A DNA stretch of 64,000 nucleotides from G963663315 sp963665165 (GTDB lineage Bacteria; Pseudomonadota; Gammaproteobacteria; Arenicellales; Poriferihabitantaceae). Made by a program: the position numbers and the translations under genes. Positions 36,105 to 45,274 of the stretch are shown here, piece by piece. The stretch spans positions 1 to 64,000 of the forward strand of contig OY761989.1 in the NCBI GenBank assembly GCA_963665165.1. Reading direction: 5' to 3'. The notes beneath the pieces were generated by a model. That model was not told where the DNA came from. It did no database searches and was given only the letters and a program-made list of their open reading frames with translations. Numbering within the stretch: the stretch's first letter is position 1; each line of letters begins with the position of its first letter.

Positions 36105-36701
36105 TTACGCACACAGTTGGATAGAACCGTTTTCGCAGACAAGGGCAATTTCGATCTCTGTATCGAGAAATCGCTTGGACTGCATCATTTTGTTGGCGAT
36201 CGTTTCAGTCTCTCTGTGGAAAGGAGCAGCTACAATCAAGCGATCCGCCGTATCATAAGAACCGGCAAGTAGCATACCGACTGCTTCATAGAGATGTTTC
36301 CTTAGCTTTGATTTCTGCCCCGGATGGCGCGTATTGACGATACCGCCTTTTGCTTCCACTACGACCCGGGAGCCCTGTTCATCCTCTCCTACAACATCAC
36401 CCCGCCCGGGTTGAAATTCGACTACGAGTGTCTGGTCGTTGCGAATGTACGTTCCCCCTTCGGGCGTCGTGCCAATCGAACCGGTCTTCTTGAACCCTTC
36501 ATTCTCCAACCAGCTACGAATACAAAAATACCGGACGTGCATTCCATCGGGATATACGCACACTTTCTTTGCACCCAGTTTGACGAACATCCACTGCGCC
36601 ATGGCAAGCATCACGGCTGCTTCGTAGAGATGTCGTTCAAAGTCTCCGTCGGTTTTCGGCGCCCGACCCTTTGGCGGTGTTTTTTCGATAACAAACTTCA
36701 T
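36105..36701 (-). CDS. orphan protein with PD-(D/E)XK nuclease-like motif
   Basis: A 198-residue protein not assigned to a named family. The central segment 'GRGDVVGEDEQGSRVVVEAK' (about residues 99-118) has the Asp, then Glu-x-Lys arrangement on paired strands that is typical of PD-(D/E)XK nucleases (D102, E116, K118). The rest is helical, with 'HLYEAAVMLAMAQWM' at 24-38 echoed by 'HLYEAVGMLLAGSYD' near 136-150. It may be a restriction-like or Holliday-type nuclease, or an inactive relative. The ATG at 36701 is the only clear start. It sits between an IS481 remnant and algC, in a stretch of small accessory genes. Confidence 0.5.
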   Translation of the reverse strand: MKFVIEKTPPKGRAPKTDGDFERHLYEAAVMLAMAQWMFVKLGAKKVCVYPDGMHVRYFCIRSWLENEGFKKTGSIGTTPEGGTYIRNDQTLVVEFQPGRGDVVGEDEQGSRVVVEAKGGIVNTRHPGQKSKLRKHLYEAVGMLLAGSYDTADRLIVAAPFHRETETIANKMMQSKRFLDTEIEIALVCENGSIQLCA

Positions 36702-36719
36702 CGTACTATCGTACTCAAC

Positions 36720-38093
36720 TCAAAACGGCAACCCGATCCCGGGTCTGACCGAGGCGAATAGTTCCCGGAATTTCTGCTGGATCGCTGCAAGCCGGTTCTG
36801 GTTATCGGCTTCGAACCGCATGGTGATGGCCGGGGTCGTGTTCGAGGCTCTGAGCAGCCCGAAGCCGTCATCGAAGTCAACGCGAAGGCCGTCCATCGTG
36901 TTGACCGTGGCGTTATCGAATTGCGCGGCCCGGATCAGTTCCTCGACCAGTTGACGGGGTTCGCCTTCATTCATTTCCAGACGCAGTTCAGGCGTGTTGA
37001 TGGTGTCGGGAATTGACTGGAATACTTCGTCGGGACGGCTTTCGCTTCGGGCCAGCAGTTCGCATAACCGGGCTCCCGCATAAATCCCGTCATCGAAACC
37101 GCCCCAGCGATCATTGAAAAAGAGATGGCCGCTCATTTCTCCGGCCAGAATCGCCCCGGTCTCCCGGAGCCTGGCCTTGATCAGCGAATGGCCGGATTTC
37201 CACATGGTGGCCTTGCCTCCATGGCGCTCGATGACTTCCGGCAATATGCGGGAGCACTTGACATCGAACAGGATCTCCGCGCCCCGGTGGAGTTGCAACA
37301 GTTCCCGCGCGAACAATACCATCAGCCGATCCGGCCAGATCACCTCTCCGGTCGGGGACACCACCCCAAGCCGGTCACCATCGCCGTCGAAGGCGATGCC
37401 CAGGTCGGCCTTGTATTCTTTCACCGTTTCGATCAGGTCGCGCAGGTTTTCAGGCTGCCCCGGATCAGGATGATGGTTCGGAAAGGTCCCATCCACCTCG
37501 CAGAACAGTTCGATCACTTCGCAGCCGAGGGAACGAAATATCGCGGGTGCGCTGTCGCCGGCCACGCCGTTGCCGCAATCCAGGACCAGTTTGAGCGAAC
37601 GCGGCAGGGAAACATCCCGGACGACCGCGTCGCAGTAGCGCGGCAATATTGGCTGGCGGGTCAACCCCCCCTGACCGACCCTGAAATCGTGGTCCAGGAT
37701 TCGTTGCCGGATATGCTGGATCGCCTCTCCGGCCAGGGTGGCGCCATGGATCATCATTTTAAGGCCGTTGTATTCGGGCGGATTGTGGCTGCCGGTGACC
37801 TGAACCCCGGTTCCGCCCGTCCATTCAGTGGCGGCGAAATACAGCGCCGGGGTCGGCGTCTGTCCGATTTCAACCACATTGCAGCCGGTCGCCAGAATAC
37901 CCCGATTCAGCGCTTCCACCAGCTCCGGTCCGGTCAATCGGCCATCCCGGCCGGTCACCGCAGTGTGGGCGCCCTGGTCAAGCATCTGGCTGCCGAGCGC
38001 CCTGCCGATCCATTCGACCGTGTCCGCCGTCAGTGAAGCGTCAACCACCCCGCGAATGTCGTAGGCCTTGAAAATCTCTTTCGCCAGGTTCAC
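36720..38093 (-). CDS. algC: phosphomannomutase/phosphoglucomutase
   Basis: A 457-residue alpha-D-phosphohexomutase of the AlgC type. It has the N-terminal 'FKAYDIRGVVDASLTADTVE', the phosphoserine loop 'GVQVTGSHNPPEYNGLKMM', the metal loop 'GIAFDGDGDRLGVVS', the sugar-specificity loop 'LAGEMSGHLFFNDRW' and the C-terminal phosphate-binding 'LRASNTTPAITMRFEA'. It interconverts mannose-6-P/mannose-1-P and glucose-6-P/glucose-1-P for polysaccharide and LPS precursors. It lies 40 bases downstream of lpd on the same strand and may be the tail of the suc-lpd operon. Four classic domains are all present. Confidence 0.9.
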   Translation of the reverse strand: MNLAKEIFKAYDIRGVVDASLTADTVEWIGRALGSQMLDQGAHTAVTGRDGRLTGPELVEALNRGILATGCNVVEIGQTPTPALYFAATEWTGGTGVQVTGSHNPPEYNGLKMMIHGATLAGEAIQHIRQRILDHDFRVGQGGLTRQPILPRYCDAVVRDVSLPRSLKLVLDCGNGVAGDSAPAIFRSLGCEVIELFCEVDGTFPNHHPDPGQPENLRDLIETVKEYKADLGIAFDGDGDRLGVVSPTGEVIWPDRLMVLFARELLQLHRGAEILFDVKCSRILPEVIERHGGKATMWKSGHSLIKARLRETGAILAGEMSGHLFFNDRWGGFDDGIYAGARLCELLARSESRPDEVFQSIPDTINTPELRLEMNEGEPRQLVEELIRAAQFDNATVNTMDGLRVDFDDGFGLLRASNTTPAITMRFEADNQNRLAAIQQKFRELFASVRPGIGLPF

Positions 38094-38133
38094 AGGGGTT
38101 GTTCCTGTGGGAGAACGACTGAGGCGAACGGCA

Positions 38134-39582
38134 TCAACCCGCTTTATGGATCGCTCGCCGGTCTACCGCCAGAGCCGCTTCGTGAACCGCTTCGGACAAT
38201 GTGGGATGGGCATGAATGGTTCTCGCCAGATCTTCCGAACTGGCCTGGTACTCCAGGGCCAGAACACATTCATTGATCAACTCGGACACATGTGGACCGA
38301 TCATGTGCACACCCAGCAGCCGGTCCGTGTCCTTGTCGGCAATCATTTTGATCAAGCCGACCGGTTCCTCCATCGCCCGCGCGCGGCCATTGGCGGCAAA
38401 TGGAAACTGGCCGGTCCTGACCTCGATTCTCCGCTCTTTCAACTGGTTCTCCGTCTGGCCGACCCAGGCTATTTCAGGGGCGGTATAGATCACCCACGGC
38501 ACGCAATTGAAATCGACATGACCCTTGCCGCCAGCGATACGCTCGGCTACGGCGACGCCTTCCTCCGAACTCTTGTGGGCCAGCATCGGGCCGCGCACCG
38601 CGTCGCCGATCGCCCATATATGGGGCGCGCCGGTTCTGCATTGATCGTCCACTTCGATAAACCCCCGGCTGTCGATGGCAACGCCGCAGTCCGGCTCGAC
38701 CAGACCGTCGGTTGCCGGTTTGCGTCCGACCGCGACAATCAATCGGTCCACTTCAATCGACACATCCTGATCCTGCTGGCGGTAGCCCACCCGGACACCG
38801 CCCATTCCCGTATCCACCCGTTCAACCGATTCCACCATGGCCCCCAGGCGAATATCCAGACCTTGCCGGGTCAGTTGTTTTCTTGCTTCACGGGCGACCT
38901 GGTGATCCGCTGCCGGAAGAAAGTCTTCCAGCGCTTCCATAATGACCACCTCCGAGCCGAGGCGATTCCACACACTGCCGAGTTCGAGTCCGATCACGCC
39001 GGCGCCGATGATCCCCAGGCGGTCGGGTACATGGTCAAAACCCAGCGCTCCCGTCGAGTCCACCACAACCTCATGGTCGAACGGGATGTTCGGCAATTCG
39101 ATCGGAACGGAACCCGGGGCGAGAATGATTTCACGGGCAACCAGGGTATCGGTCACAACACCGTCACGGTCGAGAACATGAACCCGGCCGTTGGCCGCCA
39201 CCTGCCCGAATCCATGAATCGATGTCACCTTGTTGGCCTTGAATAATTGCGTGATGCCCCCCGTCAGCTGTTTGACGATGTCCCGTTTCCGGGCCTGCAT
39301 CGCGGCAATGTCGATAGACACATTTTCAACCGTAATGCCATGGGCGGGAAACTGATGCGTGATCCGGTGGTACTGTTCGGACGAATCCAGCAGCGCCTTG
39401 GAGGGGATACAGCCCACATTCAGACAGGCGCCCCCAAGGCTGGCTCCGCCCGCCGGATTGATTTCGGGGTTGACCTGATTGTCGATGCAGGCCGTGTTCA
39501 GCCCAAGCTGGGCACAGCGGATCGCGGCGACATACCCCCCCGGTCCGGCGCCGATCACAATTACATCCAATTCATCCGACAT
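38134..39582 (-). CDS. lpdA: dihydrolipoyl dehydrogenase (E3)
   Basis: A 482-residue flavoprotein disulfide reductase. FAD motif 'DVIVIGAGPGGYVAAIRCAQ', redox disulfide 'GGACLNVGCIPSKALL', second dinucleotide motif 'LGIIGAGVIGLELGSVWNRL', the 'WAIGDAVRGPMLAHKSSEEG' segment and the C-terminal His-Glu pair in 'IHAHPTLSEAVHEAAL' are all visible. It re-oxidises lipoyl groups of the 2-oxoglutarate dehydrogenase complex with NAD+. The ATG at 39582 starts right before the fold; the frame upstream to 39606 is not needed. It follows sucB after 30 bases, so it is the complex-specific E3. Confidence 0.95.
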   Translation of the reverse strand: MSDELDVIVIGAGPGGYVAAIRCAQLGLNTACIDNQVNPEINPAGGASLGGACLNVGCIPSKALLDSSEQYHRITHQFPAHGITVENVSIDIAAMQARKRDIVKQLTGGITQLFKANKVTSIHGFGQVAANGRVHVLDRDGVVTDTLVAREIILAPGSVPIELPNIPFDHEVVVDSTGALGFDHVPDRLGIIGAGVIGLELGSVWNRLGSEVVIMEALEDFLPAADHQVAREARKQLTRQGLDIRLGAMVESVERVDTGMGGVRVGYRQQDQDVSIEVDRLIVAVGRKPATDGLVEPDCGVAIDSRGFIEVDDQCRTGAPHIWAIGDAVRGPMLAHKSSEEGVAVAERIAGGKGHVDFNCVPWVIYTAPEIAWVGQTENQLKERRIEVRTGQFPFAANGRARAMEEPVGLIKMIADKDTDRLLGVHMIGPHVSELINECVLALEYQASSEDLARTIHAHPTLSEAVHEAALAVDRRAIHKAG

Positions 39583-39612
39583 AGTTTCGCCCCCCGGACG
39601 GCCCAATCGGGT

Positions 39613-40851
39613 TTAACAATCCAGCAGCAATCTGGCCGGGTCTTCCAGCATGTCCTTGATGGTAACCAGAAACCGGACCGCTTCCCGGCCGTCAATGATC
39701 CGGTGGTCATAAGAGAGCGCCAGGTACATCATGGGCCGGACCACCACTTCACCTTCTTCCGCCATCGGCCGTTGCTGTATCTTGTGCATACCCAGTATGG
39801 CGCTTTGCGGCGGATTGACGATCGGAGTGGAAAGCAGGGAGCCGAACACGCCGCCATTGGTGATGGTAAAGGTGCCGCCGGTCAGTTCGTCCATGGCGAT
39901 CTTCCCCTGTTTGGCGCGGGCGCCGAATTCCTGTATCTGTCGCTCGACCTGGGCATAACTCATGGATTCGCAGCTTCGCAGCACCGGAACGACCAGTCCC
40001 CTCGGAGACGCCACGGCAATACCGATATCACAGTAGTTGTGCTGGACAATTTCCGTCCCGTCGATATAGGCGTTGACCAGGGGAAATTTTTGTAATCCGG
40101 CCACGCTGGCCTTGACGAAAAAGGACATGAAACCCAGGCGGGCGCCATGTTTTTTCTCGAAGTCTTCCTTGTACCTGGACCGCAATTCCATGACCGGCTG
40201 CATGTTCACTTCGTTGAAGGTGGTCAGCAGGGCCGCGTTGTGCTGGGAATGCAGCAACCGGTCGGCAATGGTCTGCCGCAAACGACTCATCGGCGTCCGG
40301 TTCTGTTGCCGCAGTCCACCCGCGGCATCCGCAACAGGAGCCGCAGTCCCGGCGGGTGCGGCGGCGGCCATGTAATTGAGCACATCCTCTTTGGTTATTC
40401 GTCCATCGCGACCCGAACCGCTGATTTGTGCCGGGTCCAGTCCGTTTTCATCCATCAGCCTGCGTGCGGCCGGGCCGAATTTCCTGTCGTCCCCGGCAGC
40501 AGCGCTCCGGTTTTCCCCGCTGCCCCGGGCTGGGCTGTCGGCTTCCACAGAGTCGATGTCGGTCAGGGCCTGCTCGGCTATTTCCGTTAAAACCACAAGT
40601 TCATCAGTGTTCGATCCCGGCTCGATGCGGGCAAGCACCTGTCCGGCCAGGACGGTAGCGCCCGCCTGTTCGACGATTTCACCCAGGATGCCATCCGCGG
40701 GCGCCGGCACTTCAAGCACCACTTTATCGGTTTCCACCTCAACCAGTATTTCATCCCTGTAAACCCGGTCACCCGGCTGCTTGCTCCATTCGAGCAACAA
40801 CGCATCCGCCACGGACTCAGGGAGTACCGGCACTTTTATCTCAATGGTCAT
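39613..40851 (-). CDS. sucB: dihydrolipoyl succinyltransferase (E2) of 2-oxoglutarate dehydrogenase
   Basis: A 412-residue E2 protein. The N-terminal lipoyl domain has its lipoylated lysine in 'LVEVETDKVVLEVPAPADG', an Ala/acid-rich linker follows, then the E3/E1-binding domain ('FGPAARRLMDENGLDPAQIS') and the catalytic domain, ending in 'LSYDHRIIDGREAVRFL' with the active-site His and Asp. A single lipoyl domain and the sequence 'IEIKVPVLPESVADAL' mark it as SucB rather than AceF. The open frame extends to 41082, but the ATG at 40851 matches the family start. It is placed between sucA and lpdA. Confidence 0.95.
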   Translation of the reverse strand: MTIEIKVPVLPESVADALLLEWSKQPGDRVYRDEILVEVETDKVVLEVPAPADGILGEIVEQAGATVLAGQVLARIEPGSNTDELVVLTEIAEQALTDIDSVEADSPARGSGENRSAAAGDDRKFGPAARRLMDENGLDPAQISGSGRDGRITKEDVLNYMAAAAPAGTAAPVADAAGGLRQQNRTPMSRLRQTIADRLLHSQHNAALLTTFNEVNMQPVMELRSRYKEDFEKKHGARLGFMSFFVKASVAGLQKFPLVNAYIDGTEIVQHNYCDIGIAVASPRGLVVPVLRSCESMSYAQVERQIQEFGARAKQGKIAMDELTGGTFTITNGGVFGSLLSTPIVNPPQSAILGMHKIQQRPMAEEGEVVVRPMMYLALSYDHRIIDGREAVRFLVTIKDMLEDPARLLLDC

Positions 40852-40889
40852 GATTTGGGCCTGCCTGGAAATTGTCGCCTGGTTATAAA

Positions 40890-43688
40890 CTAATCCTTTA
40901 TGGTGAGTGCGTCCTGAACCACTTTCTTCTGTTGTTCCAGATGGAGCTTGAAGAATCCAACCGCGGGGGATGGAGACCCTTCCCGCCCCACATAGCCCAA
41001 TGTCTGGTTCCGGTTCAACAACTGTCTCAGGTAATAGCTGATCTGGTACCAGCAGCCCTGGTTCTTGGGTTCTTCCTGACACCAGACAACCTCCCTGGCG
41101 TCAGAGTATTTTTCCACTTCCGCCCTCAGTTCGACGTCCGGGAAAGGATGGATCTGCTCCAGGCGAATAATGGCCACATTCTGCTGGCCCCTGTTCCGGC
41201 GTTCTTCCAATATATCGTAGTAGACCTTTCCGCAACAGATGATGACTTTTTCCACCGCTTCCGGGGGCAACGGGTCGACCTCAGGCAAAACCGGATGAAA
41301 CCGGCCCCTGGCCAAATCATCCGGCGTGCAGACGGCGAGTTTGTGCCGCAGCAGGCTTTTTGGCGTCATCACGATCAATGGCCGCCGGAACGAGCGCATC
41401 ATCTGACGGCGCAGCATGTGGAAAATCTGTGCGGGTGACGTCGGTACACAGACCTGCATATTGTGTTCTGCGCAGAGTTGCAGAAACCGTTCCAGCCGCG
41501 CGGAGGAATGTTCCGGACCCTGCCCTTCCATGCCATGAGGCAAAAACAGAACCAGACTGCAAACCCTGGACCATTTTGCCTGCCCACTGCTGATGAACTG
41601 ATCGATGACAACCTGTGCGCCATTCACGAAATCACCGAACTGGGCTTCCCAGATAACCAGCGTCCTGGGTTCCGTCGTTGAATAGCCAAACTCGAAACCG
41701 AGCACGGCCTCTTCGGAAAGCAGCGAGTTGATGACCAGGAAATCGCTGTGGCTCGCTCCCACGTATTGCAACGGAATATGGGTACGGGGCTGGGACTGGT
41801 CATGCAATGTGGCATGTCGATGGGAAAATGTTCCCCGACCCGCGTCCTGGCCGGATAACCGGACCCGGTACCCCTGGTCGATCAGCGTGGCATAAGTCAA
41901 CAATTCCACACAACCCCAATCCATGGGTTTCTCCCCCGTGGACATCGCGACCCGTTCGTCGAGAATGCCCTGAACCCGTTTGTGCACGATGAAATCATCC
42001 GGCGACCGGGCCAGGATTTCCGCCAGTTCACCCAAGCGCCCGGGATTGACGCCGGTATCCACCTCCTCCCGCCAGTCCTCTCCCATGTAGGGTTTCCAGT
42101 CCAGCGTCATCAGTGACTTGTTCGGATCGATCACCTGACCGGCAACCACATGGCCTTCATCGAGCCTGTCCCGGTATTGCCGCACCATCTGGTCGGCTGT
42201 CGATGGTTCCAGAACGCCCTCACCCGCCAGTTTTTCCGCATACAGTTGCCGCGTGGTTTTGTGCCGCTTTATTTTTCCGTACATGATCGGCTGGGTCACC
42301 GTCGGTTCATCGGCTTCATTGTGGCCGTGCCTTCGGTAGCAAACCATGTCCAGTACGAAATCACCGCCAAATTTCATGCGGTATTCCATTGCGACCCGGG
42401 CCGCGAAAACGATCGCGTCCGGATCATCTCCGTTGACATGCAGTATCGGAGCCTGAACCAGTTTTGCGATTTCCGTACAATAGACCGTGGAACGGGCATC
42501 CAGTGTGTTAGTGGTAAAACCGATCTGGTTGTTTACGATGATATGAATGGTGCCGCCAGTGGAGAATCCTCGCGTAGCGGCCATGTTCAACGTTTCCATG
42601 ACCACTCCCTGTCCGGCAAACGCGGCGTCCCCATGAATCAGAATGGGAATCACCTGCTTGCGCGCGGAATCCCTGCGCCGCTCCTGACGGGCCCGCACCG
42701 AGCCTTCTACAACCGGGCTGATGATCTCCAGGTGGGATGGATTAAAGGATAGCGCCACATGTACATTGCCGCCGGCGGTCAGGATATCCGAAGATGACCC
42801 CTGATGATATTTCACATCGCCGGTCCGGGTATCCGCGCAATCAGTTTCATATTCACCCTCGAATTCACTGAACAATTCGCTGGGAGCCTTGCCCAGGATA
42901 TTGACCAGGACATTCAAACGCCCACGATGCGCCATTCCAATCACTACTTCCTTTACGCCGTTGGCCCCGAATTGCTGGATCAGGTCCGACATCATCGGAA
43001 TCAGTGACTCCCCCCCTTCGAGCGAAAAGCGTTTCTGGCCCACGTATCTGGTATGCAGATACTTTTCCAGGCCTTCTGCGGCGGTCAGGCGTTCCAGTAT
43101 CTCGATGCGAAGATCGTCCGGGATGGACGAAGCCCGGGATTCGATCTCCGCCTGTCTTTGCAACCACATCCGTTTTTCCAGGGAATGCAGGTACCGGATT
43201 TCGTAGCCGATGGAACCACAATAGACCTCCTGCAGGAAATCGAGAATCCCACGCAGGGCCATCCGTCCGCCCCCGGCCAAATCTCCGATGTCGAACTCCG
43301 TATCTAGGTCCTCGGCGCTGAGGTCATAGCGTTCGAGCTGAATTTCTTCGGCGCTGCCCCTGGGCATGACCCCGATCGGATCCACGTCCGCCCGCAAATG
43401 CCCCAGCGAGCGCCAGGCCATGATCAGCTTGGAAACCTGGGCCTGTTTATGTTCAAGGCTCTCGAACCAGATCCGGGACCCGGTTTCCCCGGAAGGATCG
43501 AAACTGATGGACATTTCCGGTAACGATGAAAACACGGTCTGCCACTGCTTCTGCTGATCCGACAATGAACTGGCCGCGTCCCGTTCCATCATTTCCCGAT
43601 ACAGGGATTCCAGATAACCGGCGTTCGCTCCGCTCAGGAAACTCAAGTCCACATTGTTTGCGCTACCATTACCGCCAGAGGATTTCAT
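40890..43688 (-). CDS. sucA: 2-oxoglutarate dehydrogenase E1 component
   Basis: A 932-residue thiamine-diphosphate E1. Landmarks are 'GVKEVVIGMAHRGRLNVLVN', the ThDP motif from 'VNGDDPDAIVFAARVAMEYR' to 'RHGHNEADEPTVTQPIMYG', and 'PTSPAQIFHMLRRQMMRSFR' in the C-terminal transketolase-like part. It decarboxylates 2-oxoglutarate and loads the succinyl group on SucB in the TCA cycle. Length is typical. It is the first gene of the sucA-sucB-lpdA operon. Its promoter should lie in the 207-base divergent gap shared with the MoeB-like gene, where no strong sites were picked out. Confidence 0.96.
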   Translation of the reverse strand: MKSSGGNGSANNVDLSFLSGANAGYLESLYREMMERDAASSLSDQQKQWQTVFSSLPEMSISFDPSGETGSRIWFESLEHKQAQVSKLIMAWRSLGHLRADVDPIGVMPRGSAEEIQLERYDLSAEDLDTEFDIGDLAGGGRMALRGILDFLQEVYCGSIGYEIRYLHSLEKRMWLQRQAEIESRASSIPDDLRIEILERLTAAEGLEKYLHTRYVGQKRFSLEGGESLIPMMSDLIQQFGANGVKEVVIGMAHRGRLNVLVNILGKAPSELFSEFEGEYETDCADTRTGDVKYHQGSSSDILTAGGNVHVALSFNPSHLEIISPVVEGSVRARQERRRDSARKQVIPILIHGDAAFAGQGVVMETLNMAATRGFSTGGTIHIIVNNQIGFTTNTLDARSTVYCTEIAKLVQAPILHVNGDDPDAIVFAARVAMEYRMKFGGDFVLDMVCYRRHGHNEADEPTVTQPIMYGKIKRHKTTRQLYAEKLAGEGVLEPSTADQMVRQYRDRLDEGHVVAGQVIDPNKSLMTLDWKPYMGEDWREEVDTGVNPGRLGELAEILARSPDDFIVHKRVQGILDERVAMSTGEKPMDWGCVELLTYATLIDQGYRVRLSGQDAGRGTFSHRHATLHDQSQPRTHIPLQYVGASHSDFLVINSLLSEEAVLGFEFGYSTTEPRTLVIWEAQFGDFVNGAQVVIDQFISSGQAKWSRVCSLVLFLPHGMEGQGPEHSSARLERFLQLCAEHNMQVCVPTSPAQIFHMLRRQMMRSFRRPLIVMTPKSLLRHKLAVCTPDDLARGRFHPVLPEVDPLPPEAVEKVIICCGKVYYDILEERRNRGQQNVAIIRLEQIHPFPDVELRAEVEKYSDAREVVWCQEEPKNQGCWYQISYYLRQLLNRNQTLGYVGREGSPSPAVGFFKLHLEQQKKVVQDALTIKD

Positions 43689-43895
43689 GATACGGAATAA
43701 TTATTGTCGAAATACCGATGGTATGCTCGTGAGTATACCAAAGCAATTGCGCTTGACCACCGTGATTTTGCAAATATCGGGTTATTTGCCCTGTTCCCGG
43801 AATTTGGGATGAAATTTCGTCCAACTTCAATTCCCGTGTTCCGGTAATCCGGCTCTGGTGTAAAATGCCGGTCCATTTACCGGTTTCCAACCGCC

Positions 43896-44648
43896 ATGAC
43901 CAGACCGGATTTGAAACAGCGCTACAGCAGGCAGACCCGTCTCCCGCAGGTCGGCGAAGCGGGGCAGGACAAATTGATCAATGCCAGCATATTGATTGTC
44001 GGCATGGGCGGGCTGGGCTCACCCGCCGCATTGTATCTGGCCGCGGCGGGAACAGGGCGCCTCAAGATCGCGGATTTTGATGTAGTGGATGAATCCAACC
44101 TGCAACGGCAGGTCATCCACCAGCAGGCCGACATCGATCAACTGAAAACCGAATCCGCAGCCGCTTCACTGCGGGCAATCAACCCGTCCATCCAGATCGA
44201 AACCCTGGATTACTCGCTTGGCTATGAGGATTTTATCGAGCATTGCGGCAATGTCGATCTGATCCTGGATTGTACGGACAACTTCCCGACCCGGTTTATT
44301 CTGAATGAGGTCTCGCTTGCAACCGGAATACCCCTGGTTTCCGGCGCGGCGATTCGATGGGAGGGCCAGGTCACGACTTTCGACCCGCGCAACGAACACA
44401 GCCCGTGTTACCGATGCCTGTATCCGGATACCGGAATTGAAAGCGCCACCTGCGCCATGGAAGGCGTGATAGCGCCAGTCACCGGGGTAATTGGCACGAT
44501 GCAGGCGATGGAAGCGGTCAATATCCTGCTCGGGCATGGGCAGCTTCACGGGGTGGTCTGGCTGTTCGACGCCTATATGATGGAATGGCAGAAAATGCGG
44601 CTGCCCAAAAATCCGGACTGCCCGGCCTGCGGGAACGGGCGAGTGTAA
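43896..44648 (+). CDS. MoeB/ThiF-type adenylyltransferase
   Basis: A 250-residue E1-like adenylating enzyme. It starts 'RYSRQTRLPQVGEAGQDKLI', has the ATP loop 'ILIVGMGGLGSPAALYLAAA', the 'DESNLQRQVIH' arginine region and 'LDCTDNFPTRFILNEV', and two zinc CxxC pairs (CYRC near residue 169 and CPAC near 244). It activates the C-terminus of a ubiquitin-like sulfur carrier (MoaD or ThiS) for molybdopterin or thiamine synthesis. Genes for the carrier are not adjacent, so MoeB and ThiF cannot be separated here; a molybdoenzyme gene 8 kb away makes MoeB attractive. It is divergent from sucA and convergent with cysC. Confidence 0.85.
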   Translation: MTRPDLKQRYSRQTRLPQVGEAGQDKLINASILIVGMGGLGSPAALYLAAAGTGRLKIADFDVVDESNLQRQVIHQQADIDQLKTESAAASLRAINPSIQIETLDYSLGYEDFIEHCGNVDLILDCTDNFPTRFILNEVSLATGIPLVSGAAIRWEGQVTTFDPRNEHSPCYRCLYPDTGIESATCAMEGVIAPVTGVIGTMQAMEAVNILLGHGQLHGVVWLFDAYMMEWQKMRLPKNPDCPACGNGRV

Positions 44649-44651
44649 TGC

Positions 44652-45269
44652 TTATTTCGCGGGAATGATTGCCCTTGATTCCAGTAGTTTCATGATCATT
44701 TCAACACACTGGCGGATGTCATTTTCCGCGGTATTGATCACCAGATCGGCATTTTCCGGTTCTTCGTAGGGAGATGAGATGCCGGTAAAATCCGGGATCT
44801 CTCCTTTGCGCGCTCGTTGATACAGGCCCTTCACATCCCTGTTTTCACACACTTCCAGCGGGCATTGACAGTAGATTTCGATAAAATCCCCGCTATCGTC
44901 AACCATCATTCGGACCCGCTGACGATCCGTCCTGAAAGGCGAAATAAACGCGGTCAACGCAATCACCCCCGCCTCGATAAACAGCTTTGACATCTGGCCG
45001 ACCCGGCGAATATTCTCGGTCCGATCCGCGTCGGAGAAAGCGAGGTCGCCGCACAGGCCGTGGCGTACATTGTCACCGTCAAAAACGAAAGTCCGGCAAC
45101 CTCTCTGGAAAAGCAACTCCTCGACCGCGTGCGCGAGGGTGGACTTGCCACTGCCGGACAACCCTGTAAACCAGATGATCGCGCTATGGTGGCCGTTGAG
45201 CTGCCGCCGCCGGCTTCGGGTCACGGTCGGCGGATGCCATACGGCATGGGGCGATCCGGATTTCGGCAT
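44652..45269 (-). CDS. cysC: adenylylsulfate kinase
   Basis: A 205-residue APS kinase. The N-terminus 'AVWHPPTVTRSRRRQLNGHH' and P-loop 'IIWFTGLSGSGKSTLAHAVE' are family hallmarks, followed by 'FDGDNVRHGLCGDLAFSDAD' and 'ALTAFISPFRTDRQRVR'. It phosphorylates adenylyl sulfate to PAPS. The ATG at 45269 comes five bases after the ureohydrolase stop, so it is probably the last gene of the minus-strand operon although its role in sulfur activation does not match the neighbours. No ATP sulfurylase (cysDN) is seen. It might supply PAPS for a sulfotransferase elsewhere. Confidence 0.92.
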   Translation of the reverse strand: MPKSGSPHAVWHPPTVTRSRRRQLNGHHSAIIWFTGLSGSGKSTLAHAVEELLFQRGCRTFVFDGDNVRHGLCGDLAFSDADRTENIRRVGQMSKLFIEAGVIALTAFISPFRTDRQRVRMMVDDSGDFIEIYCQCPLEVCENRDVKGLYQRARKGEIPDFTGISSPYEEPENADLVINTAENDIRQCVEMIMKLLESRAIIPAK

Positions 45270-45274
45270 GGCGG

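Noticed and set aside
38068..39246. 392-codon plus-strand open frame
   Set aside because: Opposite lpdA, no domain pattern; shadow.
43669..43890. 73-codon minus-strand open frame upstream of sucA
   Set aside because: Extends past the sucA start region in another frame, no domain, no good start site.
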